A stretch of DNA of 57,347 nucleotides from an uncultured Eubacteriales bacterium (GTDB lineage: Bacteria; Bacillota; Clostridia; Lachnospirales; Bianqueaceae). Both the position numbers and the translations under genes were made by a program. Positions within the stretch are counted from its first letter, which is position 1, and each line of letters opens with the position of its first letter. The notes beneath the pieces are model-generated. The model did not search any database, had not been told where the DNA came from, and worked only from the letters and a program-made list of their open reading frames with translations. The stretch lies in contig CABUPM010000003.1 in assembly GCA_902493345.1 (NCBI GenBank), positions 1-57,347 of the forward strand. Direction: 5' to 3'. This document shows positions 17,015 through 25,593 of the stretch, piece after piece.

Positions 17015-20000
17015 TAAAAGCAAAATGGAAGGATTGTCTGCGGTCCGTCTGGAAGTCGCGCAACCGTTTTCTTTCCATATTATGCATTGTGGCGATTGGA
17101 GTAGGATTCTTCGCAGGGGTGAAGGCCAGCGGGCCGGATATGCGTAGATCGACAGATATCTATGCGGACCGGCAGAAACTGATGAATTTTCGGCTGTTAT
17201 CCACCTGGGGATTTGACGAAGAGGATGTGGAGCTCCTGAAAGATATTCCGGGAGCCAAGGTGCGTCCGTCGTGGTTTCTGGACAGCATGATTGAGGGCGA
17301 ATGGGGTGAGTCGGTTGCCCGGATATATGCGTTTCAACCACAGGAGGAGATCAATGAACTGTGGCTAAGTGAAGGGCGCTGGCCCAGAGTCGCGGGGGAG
17401 TGCCTGGTGTTCGAGTCCAGTCAGATTCCGGTGGGAGCGGTCGTGCGCATGACTGGCGGGACGGATACGGATATCGCGGATTCTCTGGAAAATACTGAAT
17501 ATACGGTAGTAGGAAAGGTATACTCCTCCATGTATGTATCGGAGATGGAGTTCGGCAATACCAATGTCGGCGGCGGACGGATCAATCAGATCCTCTATGT
17601 GCCTTATCGGAATTTTAAATCCGAATATTATACCGAAGTGTACGTGACCTTTGATGACATGCTTGAGACGCAGGCGTATTCCGATGCGTATGTCCAATTG
17701 GTGACGACGCATGAGGAAGACCTGAAGGTTATCGCGGCAGACCTTGCGTCGCAGCGCTATGAGCGTACCGTACAGGCGGCGGAGGATGAGATTCGTGCTG
17801 GACAGGAGCAGATCGACGAGGGCTGGGCAGAGTTGCAGGACGCCAGAAAACAATTGAATGAAGCCAAGCAGCAGGCGGCGGACGGACAGGCAGAGATCAT
17901 GAACGGCGAACAGCAGATTGCGGACGGCGAAGAAGAGATCGCGGACGGTGAAGCGGAAATTGCCCAAAACGAGAGTATGCTGCAGCAAAAGGAAGAAGAA
18001 CTCGCGGATGCGAGGGATCAGATCAACGCGGCGGATCAGGCATATCAGCAGGGACTGGCGGATTATAACGCGGCCAAGAGCGAGGCGGAGGCGCAGCTGG
18101 CACAGGCGGAAGAGCAGCTCTCTCAGGCCAAGCAGCAGCTGGATGATGCCGAAGCGGCCTTGGCAGCTGCGGAAGCCGGGTATCAGCAGGCACAGCAGAT
18201 TTATACCCGGTTGGTCGAAGCGGCGGAAGCGGAGCTGGAGAGACAGCAGGAATCTCTGGATTCGGTACAGGCGGAGTATGATGCAGCCTATGAAGAATAT
18301 GAGGCGCTTCTGAAGGAGATGGGACCGGACGCAGAGGAGGTCATTGCCAAGAAGGCAGAGGTGGACCGCTTGGGAGTAGAGCTGGAAGCACGGAAGATTC
18401 TGGTAGAAGAGGCGCAGAAAGCCTATGATACGCAGAAGGCGAACGCGGATGCTCTGCTGGAGCAGGCGGGACAACAGCTGGCAGAATACAGACAGAGCTA
18501 TGAAGAGGGTCTGCAGCAATACCAGGAAGGGTTAGCCGAGTATGAGAAGCAAAAGGAACAGGCGCTGGCGCAGCTGGCAGAGGCAGAAGCGCAGCTGAAG
18601 GACGCCAAAGCCCAGATTGACTCCGGTAAGGCGCAGATCGATTCCGGCGAGAAGCAGATTTCCAGTGCCTATGGACAGATTCGGGACGCGAAGTCCCAGT
18701 TGGAAGCGGGAAAACAGAAGATTGAAGACAGCAAGGCGCAGCTTGCGGAGGCGAAGGAACAGCTTGTTTCCGGCCAGAAAACCATCGAGGAAAATGAGGA
18801 GAAGCTGCAGAAAGCAGAAGATCAGCTGAGGGAGGCGGAAGAGAAACTCAGCAGCTCCCGTAAGGAACTTGCGGAGTTGACCGTGCCGGACTGGTATGTC
18901 TATACGCGGGATGATAACGCGGGATATGAAGAATATGGGCAGAATGCGGAACGCGTGAATAATATCGCCAAGGTGTTCCCGGTATTCTTTATTCTGGTAG
19001 CGGCGCTGGTCTGCATGACGACGATGACTCGAATGATCGAGGAAGACCGGACGCAGATCGGTACAATGAAGGCTCTGGGCTATGGGAATGGAACGATTCT
19101 CTTCAAATACATGTCGTATGCCTTGAGTGCGACCTGTATCGGGTCGATTCTGGGATTGGCAGTCGGATATCAGCTCTTCCCCAGAGTGATCATGACGGCA
19201 TACGGCATCATGTATGGAGTGCCGGTGCAGAAGGCGCCTTTCCTGTGGGGAGAAGCGGCGGTAATCACGCTGATCTGCATGGCGGCGGTAGCGTTGGTCG
19301 TGTACTTGTCCTGCCGATACGTCCTGAGTCCGATGCCGGCACAGCTTATGCGTCCGAAGGCGCCGCAAAAGGGAAAGCGGGTATTGTTGGAGAGAGTGGG
19401 AGTGATTTGGAAGCACCTTTCCTTTAGTCATAAGGTGACCGTGCGGAATATTTTCCGATATAAAAAGAGAATGCTCATGACGATCATCGGTATCATGGGC
19501 TGTACGGCATTGTCTTTGACTGGATTCGGCGTGAGGGATGCCATCAGCGATATCGTGGAGAATCAGTTCCATAAGATTTGGCAGTATCAGGCAATGGTTG
19601 TCGTCGATGGAATCACGGACAGTGAGACAGAAGAGACGCTGAAGATTCTGCGGGAATATGATCCGGAAGCAGAGGAGCTGTTGGTGAGTCAGAAGATGTA
19701 TACGATGTCCGGCGACAACAGAAAGATGTCCGCGTATCTTATGGTGCCGCAGTCCGGAGAACAGTTGGCTGATTTTATCCGCCTGGCGGGAAGGACCAAC
19801 GGACAGGTCTATACTTTGCAGGAGGAAGGCGTTCTGCTGACGGAAAAACTGGCGAAGCAGATGGGACTCAAGGCCGGTGATACAGTCACGATTGAGGTCG
19901 ATGAGATGCACTCCGTACAGACCACAGTGCAGGGAATCGTAGAAAATTACGCGCAGCATTATGCGTATATGCTGCCGGCGACTTATGAGAAGCTGTTTGG

Positions 20001-20559
20001 CGATACGCCGGTGTATAACATGATTCTCGCGAGGTATAGTGGCTTGGATGAAGAGGCGGAGACTGCGATGTCCGAGCAGATCGTGGCGGTGAATCATGTG
20101 ATGACGATGCAGCTGCAAAAGCATATGATGGAGACATTCACCCAGATGCTGAAAGCCATGGATACCGTCGTGCTGGTATTGATCCTGTCGGCAGGGATGC
20201 TGGCCTATGTGGTACTGTACAATCTGGCCAATGTCAATATTAATGAGCGGATACGCGAGATCGCTACGTTGGAGGTGCTAGGCTTCAATGATAAAGAGGT
20301 TTCACAGTATGTATTCCGGGAGAGCATCGTTCTGACGCTGATCGGCGCTGTTCTGGGATTGGCGCTGGGCAGACTCCTGACGGCGTTTGTCGTGCAGACG
20401 GCGGAGATCGATATTGTGATGTTCGGCCGGGAAGTCAAGTTCTGGAGCTATATATGGGCTTTCGCGCTGACCATCCTGTTCTCATGGATTGTCAACAGAT
20501 TCATGCATAAGCCGCTGCGCCAGATCAGTATGGTGGAATCTCTGAAATCGGTAGAATAA
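17008..20559 (+). CDS. Giant FtsX/MacB-type ABC permease with coiled-coil insert
   Basis: An 1,183-residue permease with two FtsX-like halves. A first membrane helix lies near residues 22-38. An extracytoplasmic domain follows, then a coiled coil from about residue 250 to 630 rich in Ala, Glu and Gln (repeats such as ADGEAEIA, KAQIDSGKAQIDSG). A three-helix FtsX block lies at about 650-780, a second extracytoplasmic domain at about 815-1050, and a final FtsX block ends the protein. The insert is long enough to span much of the cell wall. No substrate can be named. It is co-transcribed with the ATPase and ends at a weak terminator before the ECF sigma gene. Confidence 0.88.
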   Translation: MVIKAKWKDCLRSVWKSRNRFLSILCIVAIGVGFFAGVKASGPDMRRSTDIYADRQKLMNFRLLSTWGFDEEDVELLKDIPGAKVRPSWFLDSMIEGEWGESVARIYAFQPQEEINELWLSEGRWPRVAGECLVFESSQIPVGAVVRMTGGTDTDIADSLENTEYTVVGKVYSSMYVSEMEFGNTNVGGGRINQILYVPYRNFKSEYYTEVYVTFDDMLETQAYSDAYVQLVTTHEEDLKVIAADLASQRYERTVQAAEDEIRAGQEQIDEGWAELQDARKQLNEAKQQAADGQAEIMNGEQQIADGEEEIADGEAEIAQNESMLQQKEEELADARDQINAADQAYQQGLADYNAAKSEAEAQLAQAEEQLSQAKQQLDDAEAALAAAEAGYQQAQQIYTRLVEAAEAELERQQESLDSVQAEYDAAYEEYEALLKEMGPDAEEVIAKKAEVDRLGVELEARKILVEEAQKAYDTQKANADALLEQAGQQLAEYRQSYEEGLQQYQEGLAEYEKQKEQALAQLAEAEAQLKDAKAQIDSGKAQIDSGEKQISSAYGQIRDAKSQLEAGKQKIEDSKAQLAEAKEQLVSGQKTIEENEEKLQKAEDQLREAEEKLSSSRKELAELTVPDWYVYTRDDNAGYEEYGQNAERVNNIAKVFPVFFILVAALVCMTTMTRMIEEDRTQIGTMKALGYGNGTILFKYMSYALSATCIGSILGLAVGYQLFPRVIMTAYGIMYGVPVQKAPFLWGEAAVITLICMAAVALVVYLSCRYVLSPMPAQLMRPKAPQKGKRVLLERVGVIWKHLSFSHKVTVRNIFRYKKRMLMTIIGIMGCTALSLTGFGVRDAISDIVENQFHKIWQYQAMVVVDGITDSETEETLKILREYDPEAEELLVSQKMYTMSGDNRKMSAYLMVPQSGEQLADFIRLAGRTNGQVYTLQEEGVLLTEKLAKQMGLKAGDTVTIEVDEMHSVQTTVQGIVENYAQHYAYMLPATYEKLFGDTPVYNMILARYSGLDEEAETAMSEQIVAVNHVMTMQLQKHMMETFTQMLKAMDTVVLVLILSAGMLAYVVLYNLANVNINERIREIATLEVLGFNDKEVSQYVFRESIVLTLIGAVLGLALGRLLTAFVVQTAEIDIVMFGREVKFWSYIWAFALTILFSWIVNRFMHKPLRQISMVESLKSVE

Positions 20560-20564
20560 TTCAT

Positions 20565-20600
20565 GGGGCGCCGTCTCAGTTTCAGAAGACGGCGTCCTTT
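20565..20600 (+). terminator. Probable terminator after the ABC permease
   Basis: A 12-bp stem (10 matches) GGGGCGCCGTCT with AGACGGCGTCCT. The T tract is poor, so readthrough into the sigma factor gene is possible. Confidence 0.5.
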
Positions 20601-20629
20601 GTATATAAAAGAATTTTTCAAAAAGCACC

Positions 20630-20653
20630 AACCTTTTCTGATATGCGTGTCTA
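20630..20653 (+). promoter_or_regulatory. Possible ECF-type promoter upstream of the sigma factor gene
   Basis: AACC at 20630 and GTCTA at 20649 with 16 bases between AAC and GTC. This resembles the AAC-N16-GTC architecture of ECF promoters and would imply autoregulation. The evidence is a single short match. Confidence 0.3.
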
Positions 20654-20686
20654 TATAGGTGAAAGCTTTCAAAGAGGTGCAAACAA

Positions 20687-22306
20687 ATGAACAGACAGGA
20701 TGTAGAGAAGACCATAACCGAATATTTAAAGCCTGTATTCGGATTTGCTATGAAGAAGTGTAAAAGCATAGAGGATGCGGAAGATCTGTCGCAGGAGATC
20801 GTGTTGAGGGCGTATCAGGCGCTTCTTGTCAAGGATGACATTACAGATATGGGAAAGTTTATCTGGACAGTCGCTCATAACGCTCTCAGCAATTATTATC
20901 GCGATACGGCCAGAAGCATGATGAATGTTTCAGTGGATGAGGTCGCAGAGCTCATTGCGGATCCGAATTCCGAGATTGAGATCGATGAAAATGCGGAGTC
21001 CGTTCACCGCTTGCAGAAAGAGATCGCGTATCTCTCGAAGCTCCAGAGGCGGATTGTGATCGCGTATTATTATGAGAACCGGAAGCAGGCGGAGATAGCC
21101 GGAGAGCTGGGGATTCCTGTCGGTACTGTCAAATGGCATTTGTTTGAGGCAAAAAAAGAGTTGAAGCGAGGTATGGATATGGTCAGAAAAACAAGTGAAC
21201 TGCAATTTAATCCGATTCGATTCCGTTCTTACGGCATTCAGGGATCCATGGGGACAAAATCTCTGGAAGAGTTCTTCCGGTCCGCTCTGTCTCAGAACAT
21301 CTGTTATTGTGTACGAAATACAGAGAAAACGATTTCAGAGATCGCGGACGACCTGGGTGTCTCACCGGTGTATGTGGAGACAGAGGCTGAATACTTGGAA
21401 CAATACGGTTTTCTTCGGGTGCAAAAGGGGCGGTATATCGCGGGTTTTATCATCAATGAACCTACAGCGGAGCTGCTTACAATGCAGAATACGATGTATG
21501 CACATGCGGCAGAGCTGGTTGCCAATGATCTGTATGAGGAACTTATGGTGTCCGGAATTTTGAAGGATCCGGGAATCCAGTGTGCGCAGACAGATCCCAA
21601 TTATCTTCTGTGGTCCTTGATCCCTTATATCGCGGCCAGTTCCGATACCGAACCGGTAGATCCTAAGATCTCTTTTGAGGAGGCTGCGACACTTCGTCCG
21701 GATGGTGCCTATAATATCTTTCACGCTTCTGTCGTTCCGGACGCAATGGCCCTCCCAGAAGATTATGCCGATATAAAGGAATGGTGCGGACCGATGTGGA
21801 ATCTGGATGGGCATCAGATGATGTGGCAGATGGATGCCGAGTGGTCGGATAGGGCGCAGAGAAATGTCTCGGAGGAACAGCACAGAACGATTGCGCTCTT
21901 TAACGAGGAGAAGGAGCATGTATTGCCGCGGAAGGATTACGCGTGGCTAGCGGAACGCGGTTATATCAAGGTGGAAAGAGAACAGGACGGACAATGGAAA
22001 ACGGCATGGCAGATCGTTGTTTTGCGGGACGATGGGATCCGCGACACTCTTTTGAGCATTGGCAGAAGACTGAAAGCTAAGTACCGGCAGGAGTTTGAGG
22101 CTCTGAAAGCGCCCTACGCGGAAGCGGCATTGAAAGAGATACCTGAGCATCTAAAAAAGGTGAAAACCTATGAACTGCAGTCGATCTTCCGAGAGGACGG
22201 GTATTTTTCGATGTACTGCATCCATACGCTTCTGCAGAACGGAAAATTAAAGGAACCCACGGCAGAGCAGAGAAAATCTCTGATGACTCTGATGATTCAT
22301 GTGTAA
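20687..22306 (+). CDS. ECF-type sigma factor with long C-terminal extension
   Basis: A 539-residue protein whose first about 165 residues are an ECF sigma factor. Region 2 contains DAEDLSQEIVLRAYQ and WTVAHNALSNYYRD. Region 4 has LQRRIVIAYYYENRKQAEIAG followed by the recognition segment GIPVGTVKWHLFEAKKEL. About 370 residues follow that ordinary ECF factors lack. Within them, residues 205-260 look like a winged helix (TISEIADDLGVSPVYVETEAEYLEQYGFL), and the rest is a Trp-rich domain of unknown fold. No anti-sigma gene or membrane segment is adjacent, so the extension may replace the anti-sigma factor as the sensor. RBS AGAGGTG. It follows the ABC pair, a possible target. Confidence 0.85.
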   Translation: MNRQDVEKTITEYLKPVFGFAMKKCKSIEDAEDLSQEIVLRAYQALLVKDDITDMGKFIWTVAHNALSNYYRDTARSMMNVSVDEVAELIADPNSEIEIDENAESVHRLQKEIAYLSKLQRRIVIAYYYENRKQAEIAGELGIPVGTVKWHLFEAKKELKRGMDMVRKTSELQFNPIRFRSYGIQGSMGTKSLEEFFRSALSQNICYCVRNTEKTISEIADDLGVSPVYVETEAEYLEQYGFLRVQKGRYIAGFIINEPTAELLTMQNTMYAHAAELVANDLYEELMVSGILKDPGIQCAQTDPNYLLWSLIPYIAASSDTEPVDPKISFEEAATLRPDGAYNIFHASVVPDAMALPEDYADIKEWCGPMWNLDGHQMMWQMDAEWSDRAQRNVSEEQHRTIALFNEEKEHVLPRKDYAWLAERGYIKVEREQDGQWKTAWQIVVLRDDGIRDTLLSIGRRLKAKYRQEFEALKAPYAEAALKEIPEHLKKVKTYELQSIFREDGYFSMYCIHTLLQNGKLKEPTAEQRKSLMTLMIHV

Positions 22307-22324
22307 AATAAGGAACCTATAGAA

Positions 22325-22431
22325 TTCTGGTACATCCCAAAATGATATGCTCCCTCTAGTGTAGTCTTGAAATTTTTGCTATTTCAAGTGTCTACTCTAG
22401 AGGGAGCATATCAACTCCGGGTGTACCAGAG
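22325..22431. repeat. Large imperfect nested palindrome (hairpin), about 50-bp arms
   Basis: Left arm 22325-22372 and right arm 22381-22431 pair with a few bulges around an 8-base loop. Inner halves carry TGATATGCTCCCTCTAG; outer halves carry TCTGGTACA and its complement. It lies between convergent genes and probably terminates both. It shares its core with the palindrome at 4330. Confidence 0.75.
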
Positions 22432-22455
22432 TTTTGGTATAAGAAAAAGGGTTTC

Positions 22456-22677
22456 TCAGGTATCCAGGCATAAGGAAAGATATGCCGTAAAATCATCGGG
22501 AAAAGGATCTGTGCCCAGGGGACGGTACATGCCTATCGGATATCCCGGCTCCGGCAGTTCCACTGTGATCTGGCGGCATCCGGTATATGCCAGCAGCGAA
22601 GCGCCAAGCTCCGGAGTAAAGTCTACATTGCATTCCCTTAGATACAGCGTCGATCCACTCAAGGTGTAGGCCGCGTA
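22456..22677 (-). CDS. GNAT-family protein, C-terminal part (frameshifted)
   Basis: This frame continues the acetyltransferase at 22659-23279 after a single-base shift. It reads DYAAYTLSGSTLYLRECN and then a compact C-terminal domain through ELPEPGYPIGMYRPLG to the stop. It has no ribosome site of its own. Restoring one A in the AA run (TT at 22681-22682 on the plus strand) gives a continuous protein of about 274 residues, a usual length for a GNAT enzyme with a C-terminal accessory domain. Confidence 0.7.
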   Translation of the reverse strand, partial: YAAYTLSGSTLYLRECNVDFTPELGASLLAYTGCRQITVELPEPGYPIGMYRPLGTDPFPDDFTAYLSLCLDT

Positions 22678-23279
22678 GTCTTATCGTTGGGACAGGCAAA
22701 GCTGACCGCGTCTCCGCCGTAATGACGAAGCTCCTGATAGAGATAATCCGGACATAGAAGGCGCAGCCGATACGGAAGACGCTGCAGGTATTCGGACCGC
22801 ATCGCGGTAAAGTCTACCATAGAAGGAATGTGCAGGTCGATAAAAGGGCAGGGCGTCAGATTATAATATTCTCTGCGGGCCCGATAGAAGCGCACCTCGT
22901 AGCCAAGCTCCGCATATAGGGAAAACAGAGAATGCGTGGCGGGAACAAGGCAGGTGAAGCGTGTCCCCTGTGATGCCAGATATTGTATCGCCTCCCGATG
23001 CAGCAGGTGCATCAGCCCCTGACCTCGATAGTCCGGGTGCGTGGCGACGCCATACAAATAGGCTCCCGCGACATTGTTGAGGCGGGCAGGGATCAGTGTC
23101 ATCATGGAGACAGGCATACCGGCGCCATTGCGCAGGATGATTGTCTCACCGGGACGGAATCGGTTCTTCAGAAAAAAGAGGGCATCCTCCTGCGTTTCTC
23201 CAAAGCAGGTCTGCCACATAAAAGAGAGGACAGGAATGTCCTCTGAAGTGGGAAAATCAAATAGGTGATGCTCGTTCAT
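22659..23279 (-). CDS. GNAT-family N-acetyltransferase, N-terminal part (frameshifted)
   Basis: This 206-codon frame carries a GNAT acyltransferase domain. The acetyl-CoA loop is THPDYRGQGLMHLLHREA, preceded by the beta strand AGAYLYGVAT and followed by YAELGYEVRF. The last about nine codons (KTTRPTP) are out of frame; the genuine protein continues in the entry at 22456. The target of acetylation cannot be inferred. The gene lies between the 22325 palindrome and asnS on the same strand as asnS. Confidence 0.78.
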   Translation of the reverse strand: MNEHHLFDFPTSEDIPVLSFMWQTCFGETQEDALFFLKNRFRPGETIILRNGAGMPVSMMTLIPARLNNVAGAYLYGVATHPDYRGQGLMHLLHREAIQYLASQGTRFTCLVPATHSLFSLYAELGYEVRFYRARREYYNLTPCPFIDLHIPSMVDFTAMRSEYLQRLPYRLRLLCPDYLYQELRHYGGDAVSFACPNDKTTRPTP

Positions 23280-23319
23280 TGTACGGATGTCCTTTGATTC
23301 TAAGATAAGGTATAATGCA

Positions 23320-23345
23320 GGGTGATAGGAATGGTCCTATCACCC
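23320..23345. terminator. Perfect 11-bp hairpin between asnS and the GNAT gene
   Basis: GGGTGATAGGA pairs with TCCTATCACCC over a 4-base loop. The T tract follows on the plus strand, whereas both flanking genes are on the minus strand. Termination of asnS is therefore plausible but not typical. Confidence 0.5.
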
Positions 23346-23358
23346 CTTTTATTTAAAA

Positions 23359-24804
23359 TCAGAATTCCAGGTTCTTGGCAGTACGAGGATAGGGCAGTAC
23401 GTCACGGATATTGCTCATACCGGTGACATACATGATCAAACGCTCAAATCCCAGACCAAAGCCTGCATGGCGGTTGCTGCCGTACTTGCGAAGATCCAGA
23501 TACCACCAGTAATCCTCCTCTTTGAGGCCCAGCTCATGGATCCGGTTCAGCAGAACCTCCAGATTGTCCTCACGCTGGGAACCGCCGATCATCTCACCGA
23601 CGCCGGGAACCAACATATCCGCGGCAGCCACGGTTTTGCCGTCGGGATTGAGCTTCATGTAGAAGGCCTTGATTTCCTTAGGATAATCGGTAACGAACAC
23701 GGGCTTCTTGAAGATCTGCTCGGTCAGATAACGCTCGTGCTCTGTCTGCAGATCGCAGCCCCAGTAGGGTTTATATTCAAACTCGTGTCCGCTTTCCGTC
23801 AGAAGCTTGACGGCTTCGGTATAAGAGCAGCGGGCAAAGTCGTTGTCAACGATGACATGCAGCCGATCCAGCAGAGTCTTATCTACAAAGCTGTTGAAGA
23901 ACGCAAGCTCTTCTGCGGCATTTTCCAGGAGGTAGTTGACGATATATTTGATCATAGCCTCGGCCAGATCCATATCATCTGACAGGTCGGCAAAGGAGAT
24001 CTCCGGCTCGATCATCCAGAACTCCGCCGCATGACGCGGTGTGTTGGAGTTTTCGGCACGGAAGGTGGGACCAAACGTATAGATGTTGCGGAAAGCCGCC
24101 GCATAGGTTTCACCGTTGAGCTGGCCGCTGACCGTCAGGTTGGCAGCCTTGCCGAAAAAGTCCTGGGACGGATCCGGATTGCCATTTTCATCGGTGGGAT
24201 AGGCGCCGAAGGGCTGTGTGGTGACGCGGAACATTTCGCCGGCGCCTTCACAGTCGCTGCCCGTCAGGATCGGCGTGTGAACATAGACAAATCCCTGCTC
24301 CTGGAAAAAGCGGTGGATGGCATAAGCGGCCAGGGAACGTACACGGAATACCGCTTGGAACGTATTGGTACGGGGACGCAGATGCGCGATGGTCCGCAGA
24401 TATTCCATGGAATGACGCTTTTTCTGCAGCGGATAATCGGCAGCGGAAGCACCCTCCAGGGTAACGTCGGAAGCATGCAGTTCAAAAGGCTGCTTGGCAT
24501 CCGGTGTCAGAACCAGTGTTCCTCGTACAATGATGGCAGAACCAGCCGTCAGGCGGCTGATAGCGCGGAAAGCCTCGGCTCCCTCGCAGGTATTATTATT
24601 TTCATTATAGGAATGCACCTTATCTGCTTCATAGACGATCTGAAGCGTGGAAAAACAAGTGCCGTCATGCAGTACGATAAATCCCAGAGATTTGGAATCA
24701 CGGATCGAGCGCACCCAACCGCTCACTGTGATTTCCTGACCGTTCAGAGAAGAGGCCAGGGCGTGACCATCCTTATACAGGTCACGGAGTAAAATAGATT
24801 CCAT
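23359..24804 (-). CDS. asnS: Asparaginyl-tRNA synthetase
   Basis: A 481-residue class IIb aminoacyl-tRNA synthetase charging tRNA-Asn. The N-terminal OB-fold anticodon domain contains ITVSGWVRSIRDSKSLGFI. Class II motif 2 lies in FRAENSNTPRHAAEFWMIEPE, and motif 3 is GFGLGFERLIMYVTG, with NIRDVLPYPRT at the C-terminus. The Asn-type motif and the residue set separate it from AspRS. RBS AAAGGAGG, with a good promoter 32 bases further upstream. It stands alone. Confidence 0.96.
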   Translation of the reverse strand: MESILLRDLYKDGHALASSLNGQEITVSGWVRSIRDSKSLGFIVLHDGTCFSTLQIVYEADKVHSYNENNNTCEGAEAFRAISRLTAGSAIIVRGTLVLTPDAKQPFELHASDVTLEGASAADYPLQKKRHSMEYLRTIAHLRPRTNTFQAVFRVRSLAAYAIHRFFQEQGFVYVHTPILTGSDCEGAGEMFRVTTQPFGAYPTDENGNPDPSQDFFGKAANLTVSGQLNGETYAAAFRNIYTFGPTFRAENSNTPRHAAEFWMIEPEISFADLSDDMDLAEAMIKYIVNYLLENAAEELAFFNSFVDKTLLDRLHVIVDNDFARCSYTEAVKLLTESGHEFEYKPYWGCDLQTEHERYLTEQIFKKPVFVTDYPKEIKAFYMKLNPDGKTVAAADMLVPGVGEMIGGSQREDNLEVLLNRIHELGLKEEDYWWYLDLRKYGSNRHAGFGLGFERLIMYVTGMSNIRDVLPYPRTAKNLEF

Positions 24805-24836
24805 GCGGAATCCTCCTTTCAGTGAATTTGTATCTT

Positions 24837-24865
24837 ATTATACTATGAAGAATTCCCGATAACAA
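24837..24865 (-). promoter_or_regulatory. Sigma-A promoter for asnS
   Basis: Minus strand TTGTTA (24865-24860), 17 bases, TATAAT (24842-24837). Confidence 0.8.
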
Positions 24866-24896
24866 GGGGAAAATTACAAAAAAAATAGATTCTATG

Positions 24897-24925
24897 TTGC
24901 ATTTTGGCCGGATTCAGGCTATACT
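24897..24925 (+). promoter_or_regulatory. Sigma-A promoter for purE
   Basis: TTGCAT (24897-24902), 17 bases, TATACT (24920-24925). Confidence 0.75.
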
Positions 24926-24957
24926 ACAGAGGAAAGAGTGGAAAAGGAGGCAATATT

Positions 24958-25458
24958 ATGGCAAAGAAAGCAGCTGTAATTATGGGCAGCGACAGTGATT
25001 GGCCGATTGTACAGAAGGCGGTAAGTAAATTAAAATCCTTTGGAGTAGAGACTGAGGTGCATGTGATGAGCGCGCACAGGACGCCGGAGGAAGCCTGCGC
25101 ATTTGCCAAAAACGCGGAGGCACAGGGCTTTGGCGTAATCATTGCGGCGGCAGGCATGGCGGCGCATCTGGGCGGCGTGCTGGCGGCACATACCATTTTG
25201 CCGGTAATCGGAATCCCCATGAAGTCGGCGGCGCTGGACGGAATGGACGCGCTTCTCGCGACGGTAATGATGCCTCCGGGCGTACCGGTAGCGACAGTCG
25301 GAATCGACGCGGCGGCCAACGCCGGCACGCTGGCAGTGCAGATTCTGGCGCTGGGCGATCCGGAATTGGCGCAGAAGCTTCATAAGAGCAAGGAAGAGAT
25401 GGCGCAGGCCGTTCGTGAAAAGGATCGAAAGATGCAGGAGGCAGCCGCGGCGCTATAA
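24958..25458 (+). CDS. purE: N5-carboxyaminoimidazole ribonucleotide mutase
   Basis: A 166-residue class I PurE, converting N5-CAIR to CAIR in purine synthesis. Motifs are GSDSDWPIVQKA, SAHRTPEEA with the catalytic His, and AGMAAHLGGVLAAHT. The C-terminal helix is a little longer and basic. ATG 24958 is preceded by AAAAGGAGG; an in-frame extension upstream overlaps the promoter. It is unusual that purE stands alone here rather than in a pur operon. No PurR box was recognised. Confidence 0.95.
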   Translation: MAKKAAVIMGSDSDWPIVQKAVSKLKSFGVETEVHVMSAHRTPEEACAFAKNAEAQGFGVIIAAAGMAAHLGGVLAAHTILPVIGIPMKSAALDGMDALLATVMMPPGVPVATVGIDAAANAGTLAVQILALGDPELAQKLHKSKEEMAQAVREKDRKMQEAAAAL

Positions 25459-25492
25459 AAACCGAAACGTGGAAATCTTTGTAGAAAAATCC

Positions 25493-25564
25493 TTGCATTT
25501 ATGCGGAAAATATGATATTCTAACACCGCGGCCCTATTAGACCGCGATTAACAACAAGTTAATC
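25493..25564 (+). promoter_or_regulatory. lysC promoter and short two-hairpin leader
   Basis: TTGCAT (25493), 17 bases, TATTCT (25516-25521) with an extended TG. The predicted transcript begins at once with CGCGG...CCGCG (25527-25546), followed by GATTAAC...GTTAATC (25546-25564). The leader is too short for a lysine riboswitch. Confidence 0.6.
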
Positions 25565-25593
25565 ATCATCATAGGATACTGGAGTTTTGAATT

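Noticed and set aside
18100..18900. Tandem DNA repeat in the permease gene
   Set aside because: The repetition is at the protein heptad level with varied codons, so it is a coiled coil rather than a DNA repeat.
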